In this document: one piece after another, positions 45,111 through 54,733 of the stretch | How the letters are laid out: every line of letters starts with the position of its first letter | Numbering within the stretch: the stretch's first letter is position 1 | Assembly (NCBI RefSeq): GCF_937616625.2 | Contig: NC_065577.1 | Span: forward strand, 24,813,501 to 24,877,500 | Source: Mercurialis annua | Lineage: Eukaryota; Streptophyta; Magnoliopsida; Malpighiales; Euphorbiaceae | DNA length: 64,000 nt | Direction: 5' to 3' | Notes under the pieces: model-generated | Told to the model about the DNA's origin: nothing | Database searches by the model: none | Seen by the model: only the letters and a program-made list of their open reading frames with translations | Position numbers and translations under genes: made by a program

Positions 45111-46724
45111 TGGAAAAACAACGGGGTCAGATATACTGAGATGAGTTCATACCACTATATACATTTATCAAGTGGAAAACCTTTAAAACCCTTCTAAAAC
45201 ATTTAATATAAACATTACGTATAATAGTTGGAACCCTAATCCACAATACTAAATATATACATAATACAAAAGGCCTAGTCCTGAGAGCTGAGCTACACCG
45301 AGTTACCACCAACAATACTTAATTCATATCCAGAGTCCCGAGAGCTGAGCTACACCAAGTTACTCTACTGGTCCCGAGAGCTATGCTCACATCGAGTTAC
45401 CACCACATATCACATACCTTATCTAGATCAATACCGGTGCGCACGCAGTCCTAATGATGCCCATTAGGTAGCATGTTCCAACTAGAAGCCATATTGGGAA
45501 AACAGTTCTAAATATACATACAGTATATATTTATATATTAAAATAACAATTTACTTAATAAAGCGGTAAATACTAAGTACAAACTCACTCCTTGTGAATC
45601 CACGTGAAAACCGGCAAGCAACTAAACCTTATTCGACTACGAAGCATGAGTAGTCGACGGGTCAAGGAACATGGCATAAAACATAATTAATACCATCCCC
45701 TAACTCTAGAGAGTACTAGACACCACATAGGACTAGCACAGATATCAGTCAATCCAAAGTACGCACTATCAAAATGTCACAACACATATATACCCAAAAT
45801 GCCAAAGCATAAATCAAGGTGGAGTAATCATATATACTCAAACCATAACAAGAGTTATATAGAAATACATGAGTTTTCATTTAAAATACAATTTGAATAA
45901 TTCAGAAAACAACTTAAAGTAAACCAAGTATAAATCCATGCTAGTGAGTCAGCTGAGTTATTTAAAACTACCAAACTTCTTCTCACTTGTTGGGCGACCA
46001 AAGTCTAACCCAACCCAAAAGTTAAACCAAGTAAACCCAAGTTTACATTTCAAAATACTTGAATGAAAAAATTAGCTATTTAAAAGCAAGAACACAATCC
46101 ATTGTTTAGCCAACAATTGGTAAATCTCTACATACTAACTCGAGTATGTTAAACTTCTTTTAAAAAAATGAAGCGAAAGGGATTAAATCATCCATTTAAA
46201 TGTTAAGCTCAGACTTGAAACGATAATCAAACCATGGCATAAACATGTCTACTAAGGCATAATCAACACAAATTAGTATAACACAAACAAAGCAATGTTA
46301 ACATGCCAAGAACGATGCAAAACAGCCCCAGTACGATTATGGGCAGCAACTATATCGATGAAGTGTACTTAACACATAAATAAGGTGAAATCATTCGTTT
46401 ACAAGCCAACCAATCAACCTATGATTTACTAAGCATGCTAAAAGATGTAACACTAATCAAACACATTTGAACAACCCCTAAACATGAATTTCCAGTCCTT
46501 TATAACAATGCTAAAACAGCGAATTAAAAACCCATAATCATGTGAAATCAATTAGCACTTAAATCCAACAATCAAACTTCAATTCTATAGGTATACTATT
46601 ATAGATTTGACATAGAAAATCAAAGATCACATCAGCCAGAACATAGATACAATGCATTAGAACGCAATCTAGCAACCTAACACATGAATCCATACTCAGA
46701 AATTCAAGGGATAGCAACACATAC
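45111..46724 (-). other. putative LTR-internal intron
   Basis: Minus-strand donor TACG|GTATGTG at 46724 and acceptor TTTTTCCAATTTTTTCAG|GG at 45111, about 1.6 kb apart, in the same positions as in the other LTRs. Confidence 0.4.
45278..45400 (-). repeat. three-copy LTR motif
   Basis: Copies at 45278-45305, 45333-45361 and 45371-45400 of GAGAGCTGAGCTACACCGAG plus TTAC. Confidence 0.72.
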
Positions 46725-47010
46725 CGTAAAGAAACAAGATCAGCAAATGAACCTAATGAAAACAGTGAATCAACACCCACAACACGCTGGAAAAATGGAT
46801 TGAATCAATTAACAATCGATATACGCAATAAGGAATTGATTAGACGAAGAACGGAGTGTTAGAATCGCTAACTGAAGCCAAGGACGTGAGAGATAGCAAT
46901 GGAATTAGTATTTCAGAGAGTTTTTAAGTGTCTAGGGTTTATAAAATGAGTGGGGGCTGATATGGGTCGAATAAGGGGTCTATTTATTGGCCCCGACATA
47001 AAATTACAAG

Positions 47011-47130
47011 TGAGGCGCGATGGGAGGCGCAATGCGAGGCGCGTTCAAACCATCGCGCCTTCATTGGACGCAAAACTTGTATGGGGTGCGTTGCGAGGCA
47101 CGATGGCCCATCGCGCCCTCTAACGCTCCT
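47011..47130 (-). repeat. GC-rich array in solo LTR
   Basis: Units GAGGCGCGATGG, GAGGCGCAATGC, GAGGCGCG and inverted CCATCGCGCC, adjacent to a TATA-like site on the minus-strand downstream side. Confidence 0.75.
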
Positions 47131-47247
47131 CAATCTTTGATCCAATGGTCGAGTTTTTCTTGGGCACAACATATCCAAAAATAAGCCCGATCCAACGGTT
47201 AAATTGTGATATATGAATGTTTTATCAAAACATGTCAGATTTAGAAG

Positions 47248-47252
47248 GTACA
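47248..47252. repeat. target site duplication GTACA (left)
   Basis: GTACA matched at 57226-57230, generated when E2 entered the solo LTR. Confidence 0.92.
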
Positions 47253-47709
47253 TGTAATACCCCAAAATAATTAATTAGCTAATTGGACCACGTGTCCAAT
47301 TTTGATTCGCCAGAGTGGCAATATTAGAAGAATTTCTGAAAAGATAAAGTAAATAAGTTTCAAGTAGGTCGGTTTTGGGAAATTAGTTATGCGGAAATCA
47401 AGGTTATATTTCAATTCTAAAGTAAAATTGGAATTAAAAGGAAAAATGTTAAGAAAAGCCTAGAATAAAGTGCAGGGACCAAAGTGGTAATTTAGCCACT
47501 TTATGTCGAAAATGGAAATTTATAAATTTTGACGGGAAAATATTAATATTGGGATTCGTATTGTTTATCGGATATAAATAATACTTATAAGTCATAATAA
47601 AAGAGTTTATCGATTTAGGTATGGACTAAATCGTACGAAAGAAAAGTTTGAAAGATAATTGGTAACAAATGAAGAAATTAGGGGTTAAATTAACAAATTA
47701 GCCAAGTGA

Positions 47710-47718
47710 TATATAAAT
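47710..47718 (+). promoter_or_regulatory. TATA box, E2 5' LTR
   Basis: TATATAAAT about 460 bases into the LTR; identical at 55191-55199 in the 3' LTR. Confidence 0.55.
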
Positions 47719-48099
47719 GAGAAGATATGAATAAGAAGAATCAGAAGGAGAAGTGAAGAACGATCCAGAACGTCAAAAACCCTTCGATCAAGTTCGGTTG
47801 CTCGCCGTTTCTCCGTTCGGCGTCCGTTTCAGACGATTTTCACGGCGATCTCTTCGGAATTGAAAGCTCCATCTTTTCCGGGGCATCAAATCAAGGTAAG
47901 AGATCGATATATGGTGCGAAAACAGTAGGTTTGGGGCTGTTTCTTTTTAAGATTTGAGATTAAGCTTAAAATTGTTGGTTTTGATGTTTTTGGATTGTAG
48001 AATGATAGAATAAGTGTTTAAATGAAGTGGGTATGTATTGGTGTGAGTTTAGGGAGTTTTAGAGCCCCGGAAATGGTCCGGAAGTGCCGGAAAAACGCT

Positions 48100-48250
48100 G
48101 CACACGTCGGTGCACGACGTGCTGCACTTCAGCACGTCGTGCAGGCTCACGACGTGCACCACAAGGGTGCACGACGTGCACCATGAAGGGCACGACGTGC
48201 CCTTCGCAAAAATTGAAGCGCACGACGTGCCAAGGTGACACGACGTGCCC
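48100..48250 (+). repeat. GC-rich palindromic array, E2 5' LTR
   Basis: Repeats of GCACGACGTGC with GTGCACC linkers. The left end forms a perfect 14-bp stem: TGCACGACGTGCTG (48111-48124) and CAGCACGTCGTGCA (48130-48143) around a 5-base loop. The 3' LTR copy (55581-55754) has one 22-base unit more. Frames across it on both strands are composition artefacts. Confidence 0.88.
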
Positions 48251-48810
48251 TAACTCGACCCGGATCTCCGTGGGACTTCCGGGAGTGAATAAGGACCTCC
48301 GATAGCTTGATTTGAGTGTGAAACTCAGTGAAATGTTTTGATATAGATATAAAACATTATATAAATGAAAATTAACATAATAAATGGTCAAGATAAGTTC
48401 ATCGATTAAGTAAGAATCCGATCAAGAAGTTATCAAAATTTAGAGAAACGAATACGAAACGAAAGGGGTGATAACTTAAATCTATAACCTAGGGTTTTAG
48501 GTTTTTAAGGTTCACCTTTATGTATTAAACATGTATTTGATCTATATGTATCAGACGTGTCAGCAAACGGTGGGGTCAGCCGACGTGGTCTAGCACGGGC
48601 ATATTATCATATTGACTTCGTTATTGATTGGATAGCGGTCACTGTGTGTTGTACTTTTACTTTCATGTATTATATATATTAAAATTATTTTATGAAAATA
48701 TATATATATATTGTTTTCATGCATCGCATTATATACAATTGATTGGATGTTATATGTTTATTTAATTTCTATATGCGAGAACTAGTATGCGATCCGAAGA
48801 AACTAGCTAC

Positions 48811-49408
48811 CTATTGGGTGTCAACTATATGGGTGATCAATGGCAAACTAGGGCAAAAAATCGGAGTTTCAAGTTCACCATCCTCACACTGTTCTTTTAC
48901 GACCTCTACATGTACCTTTGTTGGATGATGTCCAACTAAAACAATGACATATGGAATTTCAGCCATCTCATCCTCATTATTGATCGGCACATCGTCAACT
49001 TGAACCACCTTCGTAACATGCGGATTGTCAAGTGATTTTCCGCTTCGAAGCTCAATCACTTTTACTTGCTCTTTTAGATTTGATTCTGTTGTAGATGGTA
49101 GACCATCTTGAGCTCTAATTTGAATCAAAATAGCCAATTGAGAAATTTGCGTCTCAAGACGATGGTTGACGGCGGCTTGATTTTGGAAAGCGGTTCTTAT
49201 CTCCTCAATTAATTCGTCAATCTTGCTTTCTTCATCCACACTCCAATTTTGCTGAAAATTCGGTGATTGTTGTGGTTCATTGTCAAAGTTGGAATTGCAA
49301 TCCCATTCGTTTTGATGTGGGTGATAACTTGAATTAAAGTTCAAATTTTCATTGAAGTTCTCCCAAATATCGTTCCAACCATAAGTTTCACTAGTTTGCC
49401 ATTGATCA
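48811..49408 (-). pseudogene. captured Athila-like gag fragment
   Basis: The minus-strand frame is open through the whole insert, from the right TGATCA to a stop at 48811 in the LTR. It reads Asn/Gln-rich (HPHQNEWDCNSN), then IDELIEEIRTAFQNQAA, LETQISQLAILIQ, GLPSTTESNLKEQVKVIELR, SGKSL. The phrase LETQIxQLA...LPSxTExN...LRSGK is typical of the C-terminal part of Gag in Athila/Tat-type gypsy elements, a lineage different from the host chromovirus-type element. It has no capsid core, zinc knuckle or pol, and no start codon of its own near the right end. About 195 codons without a stop suggests recent capture or constraint. Confidence 0.7.
48834..49408 (-). mobile_element. 563-bp inverted-repeat insertion in E2 5' LTR
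   Basis: Absent from the 3' LTR. Inner ends are 12-bp inverted repeats ATGGCAAACTAG (48840-48851) and CTAGTTTGCCAT (49391-49402), flanked by TGATCA on both sides (48834-48839, 49403-49408). The 3' LTR has a single TGATCA inside palindrome GTGATCAC. The insert plus one TGATCA is 569 bases, exactly the excess length of the 5' LTR. It may be a short TIR transposon carrying a captured fragment, or a repair product; the palindromic target makes the duplication length ambiguous. Confidence 0.75.
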
Positions 49409-50295
49409 CCAGTATCGAGTCAGTCTAGTATGTTTGCATTGAGAAATGACTTGACACAGCTGGGAGCTGTTGATGAATATGAAATTTACGATTGGGTATA
49501 TGATTTCGATACGAGAGGGAACTCGGCTACGGTGTAGCCTGGAAGTCCCCGTATCTAGTGGCTGGGCCACCAGCGAGTTGGACTCGCAATTGATATTTAC
49601 GATTGGGTTGAATGATATATGATTATTCGAGAGATGTGTCGCATGCTAGGATATTAGTTTCACACGGATCAAATACATGTTTATTTGTTTTATATTAATA
49701 CTTTCTTGAGATGCGATGCTATGTTTTTATATTAATACTGTTAGTAAATGTCAACTCACTCTGTATTTCCCCAAATACTGACCCCTCACCTTTGATGCCT
49801 TTCAGGTGCTTAGCTTGTGGACTTAGCTAGAGGCCAATTTTGAAGTCCAGAAGTCAGCTGTATATGTTAGTTTATGACTTCTGTGAGTGCTGCAGTAGTG
49901 GTCCTGTGTCGATAGTATAATAGCCTAGACAGCAGTTCATTTTGATTGTATATATTAACTGCTGTTATTGTTTTATATGCATTTTGATAGGCTACGTGTT
50001 TAGTATATGATCCACGGCCCCAGGTGCCGGTGAGATGTTTGAAACACTAACTGATGTATGTAGTACCGCGAGGCCAGTTCGTACAGGGTACGGTAACTAG
50101 AGCCCGCGAGGTTTTGATACAGTTAGTGTAAATGTATAATTATATGTACATTTGCTTTCGTTGTTTGATATTGTTTATTTTATATTATATTTGTGAAAAA
50201 TAAATTATGATTTTAGGCTTGCTACGGGTTCCGGAGCTACCACTCCCGTTCCCTAGCGCCGGTTGCGGCTCAATAGTTTTGGGTCGTGACAATGT

Positions 50296-50307
50296 TGGTA
50301 TCAGAGC
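50296..50307 (+). other. E2 primer-binding site (tRNA-Met)
   Basis: TGGTATCAGAGC four bases after the 5' LTR, as in E1 and the chromovirus. Confidence 0.92.
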
Positions 50308-50379
50308 AGTTTGGTCCAGTTACCACTGCAATTTTGTTTCAATGCTTGTTTGAGAGCAGTTTGGTCCAGTTACCACTGC
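50306..50379 (+). repeat. duplicated stem-loop in E2 leader
   Basis: A 26-base phrase, GAGCAGTTTGGTCCAGTTAC plus CACTGC, occurs twice exactly 50 bases apart (50304 and 50354). Each copy can fold as GCAGT...ACTGC with inner GGT...ACC. The first copy overlaps the end of the PBS. Confidence 0.7.
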
Positions 50380-50419
50380 TAGAGTTGTCTGATTGCTTGT
50401 TGACTGGTAGTATTTGTCA

Positions 50420-50814
50420 GTAAGTATACCTAGGAACTACTGCAGCAAGAGTCAGACCGTGGTTGTCTGTAATTGTGTTATGTGTGCATTAGTAGTACAT
50501 GGCATTACGCGCGCGAACCAGGACTATTAAGTTAGTAAGTGAATAGTATCTGTTCATACGGACGACTAAGACGACTAAATAATTGTTTCTTATGTTAAGA
50601 TATAGAAGGTGGTTACATGTTTGCAAATTATGAACGATTGAGAGGGTTAAGTATTTGCTACTCGTGCTGTGATTGTTAAGTGATTATTTGCTTGCGAATT
50701 ACATGCAGTTGGATTAAATGCTAAAATGGTTACAATATTGTATAAGTTGATACTGGAATTGCGTGTGGAAAGGAACTCAGATGGTCGCTTATGTTTGAAA
50801 TTGTTTCTTTTCAG
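50420..50814 (+). other. putative leader intron before E2 gag
   Basis: Donor TTGTCA|GTAAGTAT at 50420 (another GTAAGT lies at 50535) and acceptor TTGTTTCTTTTCAG ending at 50814, one base before the likely gag ATG. Parallels the chromovirus, where gag also starts one base after an acceptor. Confidence 0.4.
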
Positions 50815-50815
50815 C

Positions 50816-51844
50816 ATGTCTGGGCAAAACGGAGCTCAGTCGCATGCTGAGGAAGAATGGGAGGAAGCGCCTCCTATATTTCAAAACAGGTTTCATAATG
50901 AAGTAGGCGAACCATCTGGGGTCCATCAGAATGGATTCCATGCAGATAATGGAACATCACCAGAAATATATCAAAATGGTTTTATGTCTGTGTCGGAGAT
51001 AGGTAGTTCTTCCAGAAACAGAGTTAGAGAACATTCGCCGGAGATTGAATACAGCGAAGAAGAAGAAGAGGAACCGGAGGAAGATCCGGAAGAGGATCTT
51101 GAAGAAGATCCTGAGGAAGACCCTGAGGAGGATCTTGAGGAGGATCCAGAAGAAGAATTAGAAGAAGAAGCAGAAGAGGAAAATCCTCAGGAAGAAGAGT
51201 TTGAAGAAGAAGAAGAGTTAGATGAATTAGATTTCGAGGAATACAGAGGTGACTATTTCTGGTCAAGTGTGCGGAGATACCGCAATTTGAGGGAAGATGC
51301 GGACATAGCTAACGGTCAGGCGCAGATAGCCCTAAATCAGGTTAGGAGGCAGATGCGTTCTTTTTCTAGAGGGATGTTAACTGTAGGAGCGTATTCTACT
51401 GATTTTCTGCGGATGGCAGAGGGAGTCCCTAATCTTAACGAAGACAATAGGACCATTAATCGTAGATATGTCAGGGGTTTAGGACCTCAGTTTGATGAGC
51501 TGTATGAGCATGTGGACGAACATTTCAGCACGCTTACTACAATGGCCCGCAGGATTGAAACAGAGCATGAATGGTCGGGTGATCCGATACGACCTTATTA
51601 CTTTAGACGTGAGTACCACCCGGATTACGTCAGTACGTCCTCCATAACTACAACCAACCCTTATTTTGTGCAAAGAGGTGGACGAAACTCAGGTAGAACA
51701 GTTAGGGGCCGACATACTGGCGTAGTTATTAGGGAACCTAACGTTCCACACCAGGCACCTCCAGGTATTAGTGATTTACGTGCTTTAAGTAATTGTGTTT
51801 ATGTGTTTGCATTATTGTGTTTATATAATTGCTGCATTGCATAG
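50816..51844 (+). CDS. Gag-like protein with long acidic segment
   Basis: I place the start at ATG 50816 (MSGQNGAQSHAEEEWEEAPP) because it lies one base after a consensus acceptor; the frame is open from 50726. About 343 codons. N-terminal part: repeats of NGFH-type phrases (QNRFHNE, QNGFHAD, YQNGFMS). Middle (about 51054-51240): a ~60-residue run almost entirely Glu/Asp with Pro and Leu. C-terminal part: capsid-like SVRRYRNLRED, GAYSTDFLRMAEGVPN, INRRYVRGLGPQFDELY, comparable to VYVTEFTRASRF and RFVEGLGPKF in the chromovirus Gag. The basic tail (GGRNSGRTVRGRH) may bind nucleic acid; there is no CCHC knuckle. The last ~25 codons are T-rich and look intronic: GT at 51765 and TAG at 51873 could splice and end the protein after APPG. 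The upstream capsid half seen in the chromovirus is missing. Confidence 0.7.
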   Translation: MSGQNGAQSHAEEEWEEAPPIFQNRFHNEVGEPSGVHQNGFHADNGTSPEIYQNGFMSVSEIGSSSRNRVREHSPEIEYSEEEEEEPEEDPEEDLEEDPEEDPEEDLEEDPEEELEEEAEEENPQEEEFEEEEELDELDFEEYRGDYFWSSVRRYRNLREDADIANGQAQIALNQVRRQMRSFSRGMLTVGAYSTDFLRMAEGVPNLNEDNRTINRRYVRGLGPQFDELYEHVDEHFSTLTTMARRIETEHEWSGDPIRPYYFRREYHPDYVSTSSITTTNPYFVQRGGRNSGRTVRGRHTGVVIREPNVPHQAPPGISDLRALSNCVYVFALLCLYNCCIA

Positions 51845-54698
51845 TAGAATATCAGTAATAGGTTTTGCCTTTAGGATAATACCTCAGAAAGTGAGAACCT
51901 ATAGGAAGCGCTGTTATTAAATACGTGCCTAATGAAAGAAAATATATATAAATATAACTTACAGAAACAATAATATGATAAACATCACATCATATAATTA
52001 TCGCAAACGTAATTCCTATATTACGTTTTTGAATTGAAGAAAGAGATGGATTACTTACAGGAAGTCGATGTGAAACATCGGTATCTGCGTCTGTATATGA
52101 CGTAGTTTAGAGTGTTGCAGAAGTGGATGTGGTGATTATATCAGTAGAAAATTTTGAATTAAATTGAGTTGTCGGAGATATGGAGAGAGAAGGAATGTAA
52201 CAGAAGAACAGTCTGTAAATGACAGCAATACAAAAATTTGACAGCAATATAAAAATTTAAAATATACCCAATAAGTATAAAGAAAGCCGTTAATAGTTGC
52301 AAAGCGTATAATCTAGAGTAAGACTTACGATTTTATGAAAATTTTGAAAGTTTTTATGATTTTTCAAAGTACAGTTGTGCTCAGACATCGCATATAACAT
52401 TGCATAATCACGATAGGAATGCATAAGAAACTGATTTTCAAAATGTAGATCATGCATCATATCTTTACAATGATAAAGAAAATGCGATTTTGAGCAACTC
52501 CTTGGTGATGAGAGATGTCATCACTCTGAGCAACAATTGTACTAACGATTTTAAATGATTTATGAAAAGTGGTTTAGAAACAGCTGCGCAGCCAAAAGAA
52601 GTTTTAAAGTCGTTTTGTTCAGTAAGTAAACTCGGATATAAAGCCCTGCGACGAAGAATAAAAGATTCTTATTAAATAAGAATAAAAATTGTAAAAGAAA
52701 CTCCAATAACAGAATAAAGCCATGTTAATAATTATTTCAACGAAGCTAGTGGAGCTAAAGAAGAATGTGAATAAGGACTTATCGCCGGAGAGCATATGCA
52801 GATAGGCTGCAATGCACTGGCAATACATAAGGATACAATATTTATCCTTATAATAAAACGAATGATGAAATGACAGAGAGTTGTGTTAGGCGAAAGAAAC
52901 GTACAAGTACGCAAGGATGAAGAAGATTATCCAGTAAGATGTGAAGGTTCGAAGTTGGATAGATCAAAAGAGATAATGATGCTATATGACTGATATTAAG
53001 TAAAGTTACTAATATCAGCACTAAGAATTATAAGTTGCGTTAACAGAAAGGAGAAAGGTACACGTATAGACATACGTATCAGTAAATGTAAGAATGGTGG
53101 ATGATATGAAGAAAAGTGTAAGGGTAAAATTCAAATACCCTCAAAATTTAGTAAGATGATTAGAGAAGTGAAAGTTCTAGAAATACGTCATAAGGATTGT
53201 CAGAATAGAGTAGCAGCAATAGAACTGCTATAAACGAAGGAATGACGTAACAAATATAACAAGTAAAAGACAAGACAAGAGTCGATACTAGTACAAAGAT
53301 ATAAAGTTATTTAATGACAATTAGAATCAAGATATAAGTGCTAAGGAAGCATAAAGCGTATAGGACGACAGTGAATTGAAATTGTTCCCTGACTTTGGGA
53401 ATTACAAAGTAAGTACAATATAAATGTTAAGAACAATCGGAAAACCCTTCAAAAGAAGACGAGAGATAGAATAAGAATAAGTTAAGGAACGATTACAATC
53501 AGTATCAAGATTGTATTGTAAAAAAGTGAAAATAAAAATTGACAGTAAGAAGCAGAAGTGTAAAATAGAAAGAAAGCTGATTATACAATAAGAAAGAATG
53601 ACGATTAACGAAATAAATAAGTTATTAAGGATCTAATGAATCCGTTGAGGATGAAAGTTAAAGATGAAGTTAGTTAAAGGTTAAAGATAAGAAAGAAGTT
53701 AAGCGAAAGCTGATTAATGAGAAAAGTTCTCGAAATAGTTAAATGCTAAAGAAGCATGTAGGATTCTTATGAGGTCATCTTGAATAAGGAACTGTGATGT
53801 AAAGGAAGAACATCATTGAATGAAAAGTCAATAAGAGATTTAAGGTAAACTCCAAAGAAACAATTAGGTGAAAGTGAAGGGGATAAGAATATGAGTAATA
53901 TTAGTGAACAAGGGAGACTGTACAAGCCATACGATCAGAAGTAACGTGAATTACGTGTCTAAGATAATGGTAAAGAACAAAGGATCACGACTAATAGAAT
54001 GACGTGAATTTTACGATAGCTTAAAGAAGCGAAAGAATAAGAAATGGAAGATAGTGAAGGATGTATCAAGTTTAGCTATGTTAAAAGACAGTAACTGTGC
54101 TAGACAGGGTACAAGTTGAAAGAGATTAGTTAATCAGGAATGAGATGTCAGATAACGGTAGAAAGAAGTAAGAAACGACGATAATCAGTAAGGAAGAAGG
54201 ATGATATCGTTAGATGATAGTAAAGATTAAAAGTCATAGATTGTGATTACGAAAGGAAAATACTCATAGGAGTATGAATAAAGTAAGTACGTTATTAAAG
54301 ATGGAGTCAACACGTCGTGACTATTCATGTATAAAGAAGACGAGTAGCAACCCCATGGCTACTGGGAATGAAATGATGGAACGAGATAATGTTAGACATG
54401 GATTAGTAACAATCAGATAGCAATGACGCAAGGACTATGACATCAAGGATACGTCCAAGGCTATCCTATTTCGGGGAAGACAACAAATGAAACGAAAGTA
54501 GCAATGAGAAGATTCTCAACTATGCAACAGCAAGAAGCTACTATGAACAAAATAGATAATCGATTAACAATAAGTACGAAGTCATAACTATAAGTGAGAG
54601 CTAAGATTTAAAGTAAATGAAGAAACTACGTCTGACACGTAGTAATGGACGTCAAGGAAATTATAAGGACGATTTTAAGATCCCAACAAGTTTAATGA
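51845..54698 (+). mobile_element. E2 interior, non-coding, purine-rich
   Basis: About 2.85 kb, strongly A- and G-rich on the plus strand, with frequent stops in all frames. I find no protease, RT or integrase motif. It holds the shared RNA-like module (52375-52536) and ends with the pre-PPT hairpin. Apart from the module, similarity to the T/G-rich E1 interior is hard to see. Confidence 0.8.
52375..52536 (+). other. shared RNA-like module, E2 copy
   Basis: 5' arm TTGTGCTCAGA (52375-52385) pairs with TCTGAGCAACAA (52525-52536) over 11 pairs with one bulge. Relative to E1 and E3 (GCCCAG with CTGGC) this copy has GCTCAG with CTGAGC, so a C-G pair has become T-A. Hairpin GATGA-GAGATG-TCATC at 52507-52522. 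About 2.08 kb after the PBS, against 2.2 kb in E1. Confidence 0.6.
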
Positions 54699-54716
54699 AA
54701 ATTCGAGGACGAATTT
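54699..54716 (+). other. hairpin before polypurine tract, E2
   Basis: AAATTCG-AGGA-CGAATTT, identical to the chromovirus copy although E2 has no pol frame here. Confidence 0.6.
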
Positions 54717-54718
54717 TT

Positions 54719-54733
54719 ATAAGGGGGGAAGAA
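54719..54733 (+). other. E2 polypurine tract
   Basis: ATAAGGGGGGAAGAA immediately before the 3' LTR. Confidence 0.85.

Larger units (their letters stand above)
44721..47252 (-). mobile_element. Solo LTR of Ty3/gypsy-type element, larger part (split by E2)
   Basis: Plus strand begins TGTCACGACCC; the remainder (57226-57420) ends ATATTACA. Together with GTTTC duplications on both outer sides it is a solo LTR on the minus strand of about 2.72 kb. Closest relative in the window is 1-2546. Includes the three-copy motif 45278-45400, conserved core near 45550-45745, putative intron 46724-45111, array 47011-47130 and a TATA-like CAATAAATA at 46981-46989. Frames inside are not conserved. Confidence 0.93.
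47896..49805 (+). other. putative LTR-internal intron, E2 5' LTR
   Basis: Donor TCAAG|GTAAGAG at 47896 (an excellent plant consensus) and acceptor GATGCCTTTCAG|G ending at 49805 after GACCCC. The 3' LTR has the same sites at 55377 and 56739. The GC-rich array falls inside the intron here. Confidence 0.45.
47253..50291 (+). repeat. E2 5' LTR
   Basis: 3039 bases, TGTAATACCCC to GGGTCGTGACA. TATA at 47710, donor 47896, array 48100-48250, inverted-repeat insertion 48840-49402, acceptor 49805. Apart from the insertion and one array unit it matches the 3' LTR. Confidence 0.94.

Noticed and set aside
48743..48928. Plus-strand 61-codon frame over the E2 LTR insertion
   Set aside because: It is the antisense shadow of the captured gag fragment.
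50726..50815. Upstream 30 codons as the real N-terminus of the E2 Gag
   Set aside because: They have no Gag similarity and end in a strong splice acceptor; the MS-start at 50816 matches the chromovirus Gag start context better.
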